Positions 33,015 through 43,352 of a stretch of 64,000 nucleotides of DNA are shown piece by piece. Location of the stretch: the NCBI RefSeq assembly GCF_001316105.1, contig NZ_BBCP01000003.1:103967-167966 (forward strand), in the 5' to 3' direction. Below the pieces are notes generated by a model, which worked only from the letters and a program-made list of their open reading frames with translations, searched no databases and was not told where the DNA came from. The stretch's first letter is position 1; each line of letters begins with the position of its first letter. The stretch comes from Thermogymnomonas acidicola JCM 13583. Its GTDB lineage: Archaea; Thermoplasmatota; Thermoplasmata; Thermoplasmatales; Thermoplasmataceae. The translations under genes were made by a program, and so were the position numbers.

Positions 33015-33479
33015 TCACTCAAGTATTTTCCACATCACGTACGCATCTGATGCGTCGCTGTAGTAGGACTTCAGGGTTGATGTTATCGAAAAGCCATAGC
33101 GCCTGTAGAATGAAATCGCCTTCTCGTTGTCCGTCCTGACCTCGAGCCTCACGCTCCTGATGCCGCAATCCCTGCAGAGCCTGAGGAAAGAGTCCATGAG
33201 CGCTGACCCGCACCCCCCCTGGTTCCTGTAGCGCGCATCCACGGCGAGGAGGAGTATCCTTGCGTCAATGTCTGACTGCCTTGAGCCGACAATGAAACCC
33301 ACAATCTCGGAGCCCACACAGTAAACCATGAAGGATTCTGGCCATGACCTGTAGAGGTCCATTATCAGGCTTGGTGTGTAATACTCCGTGAGGGAGGAGT
33401 TCCCTATATCTACGACCCTGTCCAGATCCTGCTTCCTGAAGTTCCTCACGTACCTCACAGGTACAGTGTGAAGCGCCAT
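33015..33479 (-). CDS. rimI: RimI/Ard1-like GNAT N-acetyltransferase
   Basis: Encodes 154 residues in one frame. The acetyl-CoA loop is RYRNQGGCGSALMDSFL; LEVRTDNEKAISFYRRYGF is the C-terminal GNAT motif. It probably acetylates protein N-termini (S18 alanine or other nascent chains). The ATG at 33479 overlaps a TATA-like GTTAAAT. A GTG 7 codons downstream (33458) would sit about 25 bases after that box and may be the true leaderless start. Confidence 0.87.
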   Translation of the reverse strand: MALHTVPVRYVRNFRKQDLDRVVDIGNSSLTEYYTPSLIMDLYRSWPESFMVYCVGSEIVGFIVGSRQSDIDARILLLAVDARYRNQGGCGSALMDSFLRLCRDCGIRSVRLEVRTDNEKAISFYRRYGFSITSTLKSYYSDASDAYVMWKILE

Positions 33480-34217
33480 TTAACGCTCATATTGAGGTTC
33501 TGCGTATTACCGTTTCGGTTCCGGCAGGCATGTTGCATAACTTCCCTGTACAGTGATACCAAGTAGTGCCTTTAACTGTCAATGATTGCGCTTGCAATTC
33601 ATCTAAAGTGCTGTATCTCTGGTGTTCTAGACTCCTTTATATCCCACTTCAAGGCCCATGGTGCCACTCTTTCCTTCAAGCATGGAGAGCTTGGTAGGAT
33701 GTGTTGGGCCTGCGGGTTCAGGTAGATCACACCTCCTGAATTCATGAGGACGGGCACGGGCGGCAAGGGGGCTTCCACATTTTCCCGGATCAGTCAGGCC
33801 GACAGTGTCACGGGTTCAGTGTAAGGCGTTCGTGCAGTGGCCATAGGGTTGGCCATGCGGCGCCACCGGGAGACCAGGATGGCCAGGAACCCTGGGTGTG
33901 TCAGGCCAGAGCGCTTGTGAATGGATGTGGGTGCATGACATCAGTAGCAGATGGGGGGGTCGCTTGGCCCCCAGGGAGGTGTGATTTCTTGGGAAGATAA
34001 GGAAAGATGGCAGACGACACAGCGGGCGAGGCTAACAACAGATCCTATGGACAGATAGTTCAGGTGGCCCTGGCCGGACAGAACCTGTTCTTGAATGGCG
34101 GTGCGCCTGGTCACATGGTTCTGGATGCACTCAGGGTGCGGCATCACAGCACTCTGAGGGAGGGCACATGCCCCCCCGTTGGATAGTGCAAGGCACTCCC
34201 TGCACTGTATCAGGCCT
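33480..34217. other. 738-base gene-free region; possible non-coding RNA
   Basis: No ORF here has family-like sequence. CTTTATAT at 33635-33642 on the plus strand is a good TATA box, so transcription from about 33665 is possible. Downstream are hairpins. One has TTCAGG pairing with CCTGAA (about 33717-33741). Another, GGCCA pairing with TGGCC, lies at 33839-33854. A third is a short ATTGC/GCAAT element near 33585-33598. It does not contain the SRP RNA GGAAG tetraloop block or the RNase P GAGGAAAGTC block that I looked for. Confidence 0.35.
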
Positions 34218-36042
34218 CTAACCCTCGCCCTGCATCAGTTCATGCTTGATGCGCCTTATCTCCCTGTTGTACGCCTCTGCAATGTCTGGGAGCCCGATGA
34301 TGCCCTTTACCGTTGTGTTGTCCTCATCGATCACCGCCAGGATGCCACGGTCTGAACGTATAAGCCTGTCAAGGGCCTCGTGAATATTCGCATCGTACCT
34401 TATGGTGGGTACATCTGTGCTCATCACGTCAGATACCTTGAGTGAGTTCACATCCATGCCAGACTTTATCATGTCCAGTGAAAGTATCCCCCCCTTAAGG
34501 CTGTGGCCATTCATAACGAGGAGATTCTTGGTCCTTGTTTCCCTCAACTTCGGGAGCGCACTGCGCAGGTCGTCATCCGGGGTGACGTAGTTGAACTCCG
34601 TCCTCATCGCCTTGTAAACCGGGACCTGGTCCATTATTGGCCTCTCGTACTCCGCAGCATGCGCTGGTGAATGTGCCTGTCCAGCACCTGGGCCCTGTAG
34701 ATTGAGGTGTTCACTCCTGACGCGAAGTATGAGAGCGTCGTGCTGAGCATGAGGGGGGGCAGGAAGAGTGCGAAGCTGCCGGTCATTTCCGTCCCCCATT
34801 ATGAGAACCGAAATCGGTGCCTTCGACACCCCCGCCGAAGAAGGAGATCATGCCCACTATGGTGAACTCCACAATGTTTAGGTAGGGGGGGAACAGGGGG
34901 GGTGCAGTATGATGCCCATGGCTGCGCCGAAGAAGGAGCCTATCACTATTCCTGGCGCGAACACTCCACCTGAGCCGCCTGAGCCTATTGTCAGCGACGT
35001 GGCCACGATCTTCACGAAGATCAGGATGATTAGGATGTAGAGTGGCATCAGGTAGAGGTTCTCGTTGAGGAGTAGCTGCACCCAGCCGTACCCCCCCAGG
35101 CCGAGAACCTGGGGGAACTTTATGGCTATCAGGCCCACAAGAAGGCCGCCGATGGCCGGCTTTGCAAACCTAGTTATGTTCCACTTCCTGAACAGGCCCT
35201 GGATGCCGTAGAACACATTTACATAGACCTTGCCAAGCAGGCCTGCCAGGATGCCCACAAGGGCGTACGCGAGCAAAGATTCCGGCCTCTCGAAGAAGAG
35301 GAATGAGGGGTCAGTGTAGAAGATTGGCCTGTACTGAAAGAGGTAACCGAAGATGGAGTAGCCGACCACTGACGCTATTATTGAAGGTATGAGGGCCTCC
35401 ACCTCGAAGTCGCGCCTGTAGAGTATCTCGGTGCTGAGAAGGCCCCCCCACCCAGGGGTGCCATGAATATGCTGCCTATGCCCGCGCCGATCCCAGCTGC
35501 CTCTGCGATCCTCCTGTCGTGGTCGTTGAGACTGAAGACATCTGCTACGAATGAGCCGAAGCCAGCCGCTATCTGTGCTGTCGGGCCCTCCCTGCCGGCG
35601 CTGCCACCTGAGCCTATGGTTATTGCAGAGGCCACCAGCTTTACTATTGGCACCCGCTCCTTATCTTTCCGTTATTGTTATGGAAAGCGCTTATTGCCGC
35701 ATCCGTGCCGTGCCCCTCGGCCTCAGGAGCCAGGTTGTAGACTATCAGCCCGCTCAGGATGCCTCCTGCGGCCAGTGAAATTGGAAGCAGGTACCACCTG
35801 TAGTGGCCAAGGGTGTATGCCAGGCTCCCACCTTCGCCCAGGGGGGGCTCCGGTGGCACGAACCCCCCCGTTATGCCGGTCAGCATGAGTCCAGTCATCA
35901 GCTTGATCAGGAAGTAAAAGGCTATAGAGCCCACGCCGGCAACGATCCCTATCAGGATACCCAGAAAGACCCACTTTGTCACATCGTTCCTGAGTATCCA
36001 CTGCAGGCCTTTACGGGATGCAGCTCGTGCCGGCTCAACCAT
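34218..36042 (-). CDS. CLC-type chloride channel/transporter with C-terminal CBS pair, frameshifted
   Basis: About 600 residues. The membrane part starts [19 protein letters not shown]. It carries [12 protein letters not shown] (first selectivity region), [11 protein letters not shown] with the gating Glu typical of Cl-/H+ antiporters, and [12 protein letters not shown]. The last 150 residues are two CBS domains ([18 protein letters not shown] to [18 protein letters not shown]). CBS tails in CLC proteins bind nucleotides. Breaks lie near 35645, 35395-35450, 34900 and 34690-34840. TTAAAC about 22 bases before the ATG supports the start at 36042. Confidence 0.88.
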
Positions 36043-36420
36043 ACGTTATGCACTTTCCAGCGTTTAAGCATATCGATTGATCATTCTTAAATCTCTGCTC
36101 GCCAGGAATGCTCCTGTGCTGCGGGGCCATGGCCACCGTCCATATGAAAAATGCACCTGCGACGTTTCTGGGATCATTGATCCCAGGGAATGGCATTACC
36201 AGCAGATGCGCCTCCGGTGCCTGACCATGGGCTGCGCTGCATAACCATCATGGGAAAGCAGGTGGATCCTGGCAACCTTTCAGCAACCGGTTCCCTGACT
36301 GTACATTGGCCGCAGGCCCTCGGCAAGGCAGGCGAGGGGGGGCCGCGTGCACCAGTCACCCTTCATGCGAAAAGCCAGGGACGGGCTGGGTGGTGAATGC
36401 GCCTGCATTCTACAGATTGC
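36043..36420. other. 378-base gene-free region with a 19-base inverted repeat
   Basis: A plus-strand TTCTTAAAT at about 36083-36091 could be a promoter. At 36168-36186 lies CTGGGATCA, one base, then TGATCCCAG: perfect arms of 9 bases. A weak ORF beginning just after it (36190-36396) has no recognisable protein features. The region lies between two minus-strand genes (clc, xpd) and could hold a small RNA or an operator, but I see no known family. Confidence 0.35.
36168..36186. repeat. Perfect inverted repeat, 9-base arms, 1-base spacer
   Basis: CTGGGATCA / T / TGATCCCAG. It could be a dyad operator or a short hairpin; there is no U-tract to suggest a terminator. Confidence 0.5.
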
Positions 36421-38308
36421 CTAGTTCCTGGACATCGTGAAGAAGGCCTCTGCATCCCTCACTGGGTCCAGGCTCTCCCTCATGTCAGGTATGTACTTCC
36501 TGAACATGCTCGCCCTCCTGTCCAGTATCACGGCCATCCCAACGTCGTCCTCCCTCCTTATGAGCCTGCCTATCTCCTGCTTCAGCTTGATCACCGTCGG
36601 GAAGACGACTGCGTATTCCCACCCGCGACCGTACTTGCGCTCATAGTACTCCTGGAGTGCCCTCTGCTGTGCCGTGGGCTTTGGAAAAGGAAGGCCTGCT
36701 ATGATGACCATCTCCAATTCGGAACCGGGGAAGTCCATCCCCCCCTCTGCGATCCTACCCCCCCTGTGACCGCGAAGAGTGGCAGCCCCCCCCTTTTCTG
36801 AACCTGTTCACCAGGTCCATGACCTCGATCTGGCTCATATCCCTCTCCTCGTTCAGGTAGCGCATACCATCGAGGTATCCGCAGACCTTCTGCTTGACGT
36901 TGTATGAGGGGGGAAGAAGACAAGCGTGTTCCTTGCCACCGTCGATATGAGGTCCCTTATCATCCGGGCCATCCTCTCTGCAGTCTCCTCGTTGAACTCA
37001 CTGAACCTCGTGCTCAGGCCGCTATAGTACACGATCGACCTGTTCTCGCGCGGGAACATGTATGGTACTGAGAGGAAATTCATATCCTCGAAGCCTGTTA
37101 GATCCCGGTAGACATCAAATGGGGGGCCAGAGTGCCCGACATGTGTATTGTCTTCGATACCTTCAGCGGCGTGAGGAGCGAGGAGGGGGGGTCAAGGCAC
37201 GCCGCTATCAGCTTTCCGCCCCCTTCAGAGGAGGCAACAGCAACGTACCTATCCTCATCCACGTTTTCCCATGCGGACAGGACGTTGTAGAGGTGCAGTA
37301 TCCTGCTCCTCGGCACCTTCCCCCCCGACTTTTCCTTCTGCTCGGCCACGAACTCGCCCATTATCTCCAGGTAGCGGAGCAGGTCATCGTATGTCTCGCC
37401 TGAGATGTGGTTGCCCACCATGATGTACTCCCTGAGGTCTGAAAACGGTATCCTGACCTCCTCGCTCTCTCCGACCTTGTCCCTGACTATGTCGTATATG
37501 GCGTTCCTCACCATCTCGCACAGATCGGAGGTCCTGTAGCCAGGCATGAGCTCGAAGTCGCCGTACTCCTGGGCCTCGCGCTCTGAGGCGTTCACTGAAC
37601 CGACAGCAATCTCGAATGAGGCCAGCTCTCTTGCTATTGTGGGAATGTTGTGCGCCTCATCCAGCACAACCACAAGGTCCTCCCTCTCCACACCCCCCCA
37701 GCTGTACAGGAGCCTCTGCGCCGTCACGGGGTTCAAGTAGAGTGCATAGGGCACTATGACGATTTCAGCGTCCCTCAGTGCCCACTTGAGGGCCTCGTAC
37801 GGGCACACCACGTTGTCCAGGCCGTAGTTGTAAATGGAGTCCACATCCGGGACTGTGCTGTATATGTACGAGGAGACCTCGGGCGAACTGACCTTCTCGT
37901 TGTAGTAAATGCACGCGCTCTGGTCACCGTTCAGCACCTTTTTCTTCCTGAGGGAGCAGAACCTTGAGAGGGATTCCGAGGTGAAGTCCCTGGACTCCTC
38001 GATCTCGCCGTAAAGCAGGCAAAGGTTGGCCCGTCCCTGGAATGGCACTGCCTGATCTCCTCGCCCCCCCTTTTCAGGAGGCGGAGCTCCTTTATCACCT
38101 GCTCCTGCTGGCTGTTTGTCCTGGTTACATAGAGGACCTTCTTCCCCCCCTTCCTCCTTGCGAACTCGATGGCGGCGACCAGTGCAGTTATCGTCTTGCC
38201 GGTGCCGGTTGGGGACTCAAAGGCAACGCTGCTGCCACCCTCAAGCTTCGCGTGTATGAAGCGTATGATCTCTTCCTGATAGGTTCTGAGCGTGTATGGC
38301 AGGTTCAA
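36421..38308 (-). CDS. xpd: XPD/Rad3-family 5'-3' DNA helicase, frameshifted
   Basis: About 620 residues. Walker A is [11 protein letters not shown] (residues about 30-39), Walker [11 protein letters not shown]. Four Cys (in NLCLLYG, SRFCSL, SACIYY and VVCPYE) match the 4Fe-4S ligands of XPD. The helicase 2 half is in pieces down to the stop at 36421, with [15 protein letters not shown] (motif VI). Breaks lie near 38040-38070, 37110-37125, 36905-36910 and 36745-36785. The start is a TTG at 38308, 5 bases after the TPR gene stop. Role: excision repair or transcription-linked unwinding; the cluster requires the Suf system. Confidence 0.9.
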
Positions 38309-38313
38309 ACTGT

Positions 38314-39031
38314 CTACACCTGCTTCTCCGATAAGCTCTCGTATTTATCCCTGAGTTCCTTTGAGTCCGGGTATGCCCTGATGCCTTCCTCTAGCACCTC
38401 TATGGCACTCTCCCTCATACCTGCCTTTATGAAGAGGTCCGCAGCGTCCACGTAGTATGCAGGCACCCCCCGGGCGTCAGCTTTATGATCTCCAGCATGT
38501 CGCGGGCCGCTTCCCCGTACTTTCCCATGTATGCGAGGAGCTCGTGCCTGCGGTAGAGAAATATTGGGTCCTGTGAGTTGAGCTGCACTGCCTTCGTGTA
38601 GTCGGCCAGAGCGTCCTGGAACCTCTGCATCTTCCAGTAGACGTTTCCCCTGTTGTAATAGTAGTCTGGCACGTCGCCCTCCAGTTCAATTGCCCTGTTG
38701 AATGCCTTCAGTGCTTCCTCAAGGTTCCCCCCCATGTCCTCGTAAACGGAGCCAAGTGCATTGTGGTAGTCCGCGTGCTCCGGGTATAACTCTATAGCCT
38801 TCTTGTAGTCCTTGACGGCCTGTTCCAGCATCTTCATCGAGTAATATGCCAGGCCCCCCCTGTTGTAGTAAAAGTCCGGCTCGTTGTCCAGGATCTTTAT
38901 GGCCTTCGTGAATTCCTTTATTGCCTCAGGGTACTTCTGTATGTTGAAGTATGATATCCCCCCCTCTCATTGTAATCGTCCGCAAGTTCGGATCGGTCCA
39001 GAGGTTTGAAGTTGCTTGACACGATATCCAC
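38314..39031 (-). CDS. TPR-repeat protein, frameshifted
   Basis: About 240 residues of tandem 34-residue tetratricopeptide repeats, for example AVKDYKKAIELYPEHADYHN, ALKAFNRAIELEGDVPDYYY and ALADYTKAVQLNSQDP. The last repeat after a shift near 38465 reads AAYYVDA-type, then ESAIEVLEEGIRAYPDSKEL. Breaks also occur near 38855 and 38960. TPR proteins are protein-interaction scaffolds. The GTG at 39031 fits a TTTAAC box about 17 bases upstream only loosely, so the start is uncertain. Co-directional with xpd. Confidence 0.8.
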
Positions 39032-39137
39032 ATGTCTAGCTAGTGTTAAACGTTTCCCCCCCACCTTCTCCAGATCCATAGGGGGGGTGGTCGTTTGGCC
39101 ACGAAAAATGGTGAGGGTTACCTGTCACCCTAAGAGA

Positions 39138-40517
39138 TCAGATGGAGGCCTTGATGGCCCTCTCCAGGGCCTCAACACCCATGTCTGCCTGCTCCTCCGT
39201 TATTATGAGTGGAGGTATTATCCTTATGGCGCTCTGGCCTGTGGAGAGGAGTATCAGGCCGTTCTCGAATGCCTTGTATTCCACCCTGTCCCTCAGCTCC
39301 CTGGCCGGCTCCTTTGTCTTCCTGTCCCTCACGAAGTCTATGGCCAGCATCAGGCCGATGCCCCCCCTCACATCGCCTATGCACTCGTACCTCTCTGACA
39401 GCTCCTGGAGCCTCTTCTTCAGGTATGGCCCCCCCACCCTGTTCACATTGTCAAGGACCTTCTCCTCCTTCATGACCCTGATGGTCTCTATGCAGGCGAC
39501 AGAGGCCAGCACGTTGCCACCGAACGTGTTGGAGTGCAACCCCGACTCTGGGAAGTCCAGCCTCTCGTGCACTATTGCGGCTCCCATGGGTATGCCCGAT
39601 GCGATTGCCTTGGCCACTGTAAGCACCTCAGGCTCTATGCCAAAGTGCTCTGATGCGAAGAACTTCCCTGTCCTCCCGAACCCGGTCTGGACCTCGTCCA
39701 CCATGAGGAGGATCCCGTTTTCGTCCGCCAGCTTCTTCAGTGACCTTAGGAAGCCCTTCGGCGGAACAACGTATCCCCCCTCTCCCTGTATGGGCTCCAC
39801 CAGGAACCCCGCCACGTTTTCCGGCGGCAGGTAGGTCTTGAGGACGAAGCGGTCGATGTAATCGATCGTCCTGTTCACCAGCTCTTCTGGCTCCTCGTAC
39901 CCGTCTATGCCGAACGGGTTCCTGTATGGGTCAGGGAAAGGCACGTGCTCCACTCCAGGCATGGAGGGGGGGAAGAAGCCCTTCTTCTGGATGGGCTTCG
40001 ATGCAGTGAACGACAGCGAGCCCTGGGTCCTGCCATGGAACCCGCCTATGAAGCCTATAAACTGCTGCTTCCCTGTGGCGGCCTTGGCGATCTTGATGGC
40101 AGCCTCATTGCTCTCCGTCCCGCTGTTGGTGAAGAAGACCTTCTTCCTGAAGCTCCCTGGCGTCACTGACACCAGTTCCTCTGCGGCCAGTACCTGTTCC
40201 TCGTAGTAGAAGTCCGTGCCGGCAAAATGCCATAGCTTCCTGAGCTGCTCCTCCACCCTTGCGGTGACCCTGGGGGGGTGCACGTGGCCCAGGTTGGTGA
40301 CGCTGATCCCGCTCGCCATGTCAAGGTAAACGTTTCCGTCGACATCCTCCACAAAGACGCCCCCCCTTGCCCTCCTCGCGACTATTGGGAGTGACTTTGT
40401 GCTCTTTGCCAGCACATCATGGTCTCTCTTCACTATCTTCTTGGCCTCCGGCCCTGGCGGAGTTACCCTGATCTGTATCCTGTTGAGCTCGGCGGATGCC
40501 TTTGATTCCTTCATCAT
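39138..40517 (-). CDS. Class III PLP aminotransferase (4-aminobutyrate aminotransferase-like)
   Basis: Encodes 459 residues in one frame. FTNSGTESNEAAIKIAKAAT is the phosphate-binding loop. ILLMVDEVQTGFGRTGKFF carries the PLP Asp, and VLTVAKAIASGIPMGAAI the PLP lysine. SNTFGGNVLASVACIETI is also typical. The close archaeal group includes GABA/ornithine-type aminotransferases and amino-acid racemases of Pyrococcus, so the substrate is open. It has a strong TATA region (AATAATATATATTTTA) 27-40 bases upstream. Confidence 0.9.
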   Translation of the reverse strand: MMKESKASAELNRIQIRVTPPGPEAKKIVKRDHDVLAKSTKSLPIVARRARGGVFVEDVDGNVYLDMASGISVTNLGHVHPPRVTARVEEQLRKLWHFAGTDFYYEEQVLAAEELVSVTPGSFRKKVFFTNSGTESNEAAIKIAKAATGKQQFIGFIGGFHGRTQGSLSFTASKPIQKKGFFPPSMPGVEHVPFPDPYRNPFGIDGYEEPEELVNRTIDYIDRFVLKTYLPPENVAGFLVEPIQGEGGYVVPPKGFLRSLKKLADENGILLMVDEVQTGFGRTGKFFASEHFGIEPEVLTVAKAIASGIPMGAAIVHERLDFPESGLHSNTFGGNVLASVACIETIRVMKEEKVLDNVNRVGGPYLKKRLQELSERYECIGDVRGGIGLMLAIDFVRDRKTKEPARELRDRVEYKAFENGLILLSTGQSAIRIIPPLIITEEQADMGVEALERAIKASI

Positions 40518-40543
40518 GTGTATCGGAAAAATTATACAAACTA

Positions 40544-40557
40544 ATAATATATATTTT
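40544..40557 (-). promoter_or_regulatory. Strong TATA region of the class III aminotransferase gene
   Basis: An AT-only stretch (AATAATATATATTT) about 27-40 bases before the ATG at 40517. It is the most AT-rich promoter in the window. Confidence 0.5.
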
Positions 40558-40676
40558 ATTCAAACATAATCGTATGGTTATTACGAGATTCGTAATGCCA
40601 GGGGGGGTAAGGGTGGCTTTACAGGAATGATAAACTTTGAGGAAAGTTTTAACCACAGCACAGGCATAGTAAAGGG

Positions 40677-41668
40677 ATGAAGGGTCAGGCCACCGCCGCT
40701 TACGAGGAGTTCTACAGAGACGAGATAACGGACATGGAGTTCTACAGGAAACTCTCTGGAACCATGAAGGGCACCGACCTTGGAGACAGCCTCGCCAGGC
40801 TCTCCGATGTCGAGAGGGAACACTCCGACTTCTGGAGGAAGGCAATAGAGAGTAGCGGGGGGGAGAGCGTATCGCACATAAGGCCCAGGTATGGCAAGAT
40901 CTCGCTCCTACTCTTTCTGAGGCGAATACTGGGAACGGTGCTTACGGTTAGGATGCTGGAGCACGGGAGATATCAACTGTGAAGATGTACAGGGAATACG
41001 CTGACAGCCTGCCGGACGGTGACCCGATGAGGCAGGGCCTGGAGAAGATAATAAGGGAAGAGGTGAGCCACGAGGAGATATTCCAGAACAGTATAGAGAG
41101 GACGAGGAAGGATGTCCAGAGGAGCAGGGACATAATCTACGGCATGAGCGACGGCCTTGTGGAGGTCCTGGCCGCACTGGCCGGGCTCTCCGCCATAATA
41201 GTCGATCACTTCATAATCGCTCTGGGTGGACTGGTGGTTGGAATAGGTGGCACGATAAGCATGACTGTGGGCGCGTACCTGTCACAGAGCACAGAGAGCC
41301 AGTACAGGATAAACGAGGAGATGAAGAAGAGCCTGTTCAGGATGGACGGCAGGGCCGAGAGTAAGATAGCGAGCATAGAGGGTGAGAGTGCAGAGTCGGC
41401 CCTAACCGTGGCCTACTCCTATATCATAGGCGCACTGGTGCCAATAGTTCCATTCCTTTTGCTGCCCAGGATACCTGCCCTCGCAGTGTCAGTGGTACTG
41501 GTTGCGGTGGCAGAGGCTCTCTCAAACTCAATAGTCTCGCTCTCTATGGGGGGGCTGAGCATAGGCAGGAATGCCATAAAGGCCACAGCGCTCTCGCTCA
41601 TAGCCTCAGCTGCCACATACACGGTTGGTGAACTCTTTCATATCTTCCTGCACATTACTGTCCTATGA
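40677..41668 (+). CDS. Ferritin-like (erythrin) domain fused to VIT1/CCC1 metal transporter, one frameshift
   Basis: About 325 residues. Residues 1-140 form a four-helix diiron domain: EEFYRDEITDMEFYRKL, SDVEREHSDFWRK (ExxH) and EEVSHEEIFQ (ExxH). After RTRKDVQRSRDIIYGMSDGLVEVLAAL come five membrane helices of the VIT1/CCC1 family that move Fe2+ or Mn2+. This Er-VIT1 layout links iron oxidation/sensing with membrane export or storage. The break is near 40970-40980. AGTTTTAAC about 28 bases before the ATG supports the start. The stop overlaps the next gene (ATGA). Confidence 0.87.
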
Positions 41669-42235
41669 CTGAAGACAGGCACCTTCCGCCCTTCATACTC
41701 TCGAACCCGCTCCGGTACTGGAGCCATCACCGCTGAGGATCGTTGCACAGTACCTCCCTGAGTCCGGCGTGATCTGCGACTTGGGCTCTGGCCCTGGCTA
41801 CTTCACGGAAAAGATCGCGAAGATGAGGCCAAAAGCCAAGGTCATTGCAATCGACCCTGACAGCAGGGCGGTTGACGTGCTCAGGCGGAAGGTGGAGGCC
41901 AGAGGTTGAAGAACGTGGAGGCCCATCTCTCAAGGGCCTCGGAGCTGGGCTTCATTCCCGACGGTTCTGTGGACTTCATATTCTCTCACCTCATGCTCTG
42001 CTGCGCGGTCGACCACAGGGGGGGAGCGGTGGCTGAGGCCCTCAGGATACTCAGGGGGGGTGGTGGCATGATCTTCATGAGTGTCACTGGCAGCGGGAGG
42101 AAGAGCCGGGACGTCAGGGACGTGGATAGTGAGGAGTGGGAGGGCATAATGCACCTCTTCAATGCCTTTGCCTCCGGCAGGTCGGTGGCCTACAGGTGGT
42201 TCCTGGGCAGGAAGGGTGCTGGAAAGGATTATTGA
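41665..42235 (+). CDS. SAM-dependent class I methyltransferase, frameshifted
   Basis: About 190 residues. GVICDLGSGPGYFTEKIA is motif I, VIAIDPDSRAVDVLRRK motif II, and VDFIFSHLMLCCAVDH with AEALRILRGGGGMIFMSV the later strands of a Rossmann methyltransferase. The family is the broad UbiE/Methyltransf_11 type; substrate unknown. Breaks lie near 41720 and 41905. The ATG overlaps the VIT1 stop. Confidence 0.78.
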
Positions 42236-42255
42236 CCTTTCACCCATGCCTGGAT

Positions 42256-42843
42256 ATGGAGGGCCAGCACAAGTTCGACTACGCCAGGATATCGGAGATG
42301 CGCTCAAGGTACGTCCCGGACGCTGCCGTCCTCTCCGCTGTGCTGCCAGGGCCATCAGACACGATAATAGATGTGGGGGGGTCAGGTGACGGTTACTACT
42401 CGATCCTGTTCTCAAGGTTTGCGTCCAAGGTATACGCTGTCGAGAGGGACAGGGACGCAGCCAGGTACATTGAGGACAGAGTGAAGGGAGGTGGCGTGAA
42501 GAACGTGGATGTGTGGAACACGGACATATGCGAGGTCTTTCCCGAGGTGCAGTTCAACAAGGTGTTCTTCAGCAACAGCTTCCACGACCTCAGGTGCCGT
42601 GAGGGCCTGATCGATGTCCTCCTGAACAGGTCACGCCCGGGCCTCCAGGTCACCTTTGTAGAGTTCAAGAAGGTGGAGAGCATAGGGCCGCCCCCCCTTG
42701 AGGTCAGGATAGCGGATAACGAACTGGCAACGCTCATGACCGGTAGGGGGGGATTCAGGCTTGTCAGGAAGGCTTACCTGGAGATACACTACATCCACAC
42801 ATATGAATTGCAGGGCCACGGAGACAACAAGAAAACATTATAA
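42256..42843 (+). CDS. Second SAM-dependent methyltransferase
   Basis: Encodes 195 residues from MEGQHKFDYARISEMR. Motif I is DTIIDVGGSGDGYYSILF, and KVYAVERDRDAARYIEDRV is motif II. FFSNSFHDLRCREGLI and FVEFKKVESIGPPPLEVRI follow, as in ubiquinone/menaquinone-type or arsenite-type methyltransferases. It lies 20 bases after the first methyltransferase gene; the two may have arisen by duplication or act on related substrates. The frame is intact. Confidence 0.78.
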   Translation: MEGQHKFDYARISEMRSRYVPDAAVLSAVLPGPSDTIIDVGGSGDGYYSILFSRFASKVYAVERDRDAARYIEDRVKGGGVKNVDVWNTDICEVFPEVQFNKVFFSNSFHDLRCREGLIDVLLNRSRPGLQVTFVEFKKVESIGPPPLEVRIADNELATLMTGRGGFRLVRKAYLEIHYIHTYELQGHGDNKKTL

Positions 42844-42849
42844 GACCCG

Positions 42850-42857
42850 TTTAAATA
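42850..42857 (+). promoter_or_regulatory. TATA box of the rps19e operon
   Basis: TTTAAATA about 26 bases before the ATG at 42880. Confidence 0.6.
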
Positions 42858-42879
42858 AACCCACCGATTGTGATGGTCC

Positions 42880-43342
42880 ATGACTGATCCAAGGAAAGTG
42901 CCGCCAGACGCATTACTATCTGCATTGGCAGAGAAGCTGAAGCTTGATGACAGGATAAAGGAACCAGAGTGGACAAAGTACCTGAAGGCAGGGATACACA
43001 GGGAGAGGCCTTGGCAGAACGATGACTGGTATTATGTGAGGCTCGCCTCCACGCTCAGGAAGGTTTACCTGAACGGGCCTGTGGGCATATCCAGACTCAG
43101 CGAGGAGTATGGGGGGGAAGGTGGACAGGGGGGGGTCGAAGAGGTACCACCCGGCAAAGGGGGGGAGCAGGTTCATAGTCAGGCACATGCTCCAGACCCT
43201 TGAATCGCTGGGGTATGTGAGGAAAGACGGTACAAAGGGAAGGGTGATATCACCACAGGGCCAGTCCCTGATAGACAAGGTGTCAAGGGAGGTGCTGCAG
43301 AAGCTCGCTGAAAAGGAGCCATCGCTTGCCAAGTACATCTGA
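42880..43342 (+). CDS. rps19e: Ribosomal protein S19e, frameshifted
   Basis: About 153 residues. ALAEKLKLDDRIKEPEWTKYLKAG, RPWQNDDWYYVRLASTLRKV and GPVGISRLSEEYGG are followed by KVDRGGSKRYHPAKGGSRFIVR and MLQTLESLGYV. The break is at the seven-G run near 43109-43115. The run at 43159-43165 adds a Gly where relatives have KGS. First gene of a ribosomal operon. Confidence 0.93.
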
Positions 43343-43352
43343 AGTGGTAGAG

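Noticed and set aside
33650..33950. SRP RNA or RNase P RNA
   Set aside because: The diagnostic GTCCGGAAGG-type and GAGGAAAGTC-type blocks are absent on both strands.
33941..34147. 68-residue minus-strand ORF in the large gap
   Set aside because: No promoter, ribosome site or family-like composition; Cys, His and Pro content looks like chance translation.
36190..36396. 68-residue plus-strand ORF after the inverted repeat
   Set aside because: Low-complexity mix of Pro, Gly and Ala with no recognisable fold and no good start signal.
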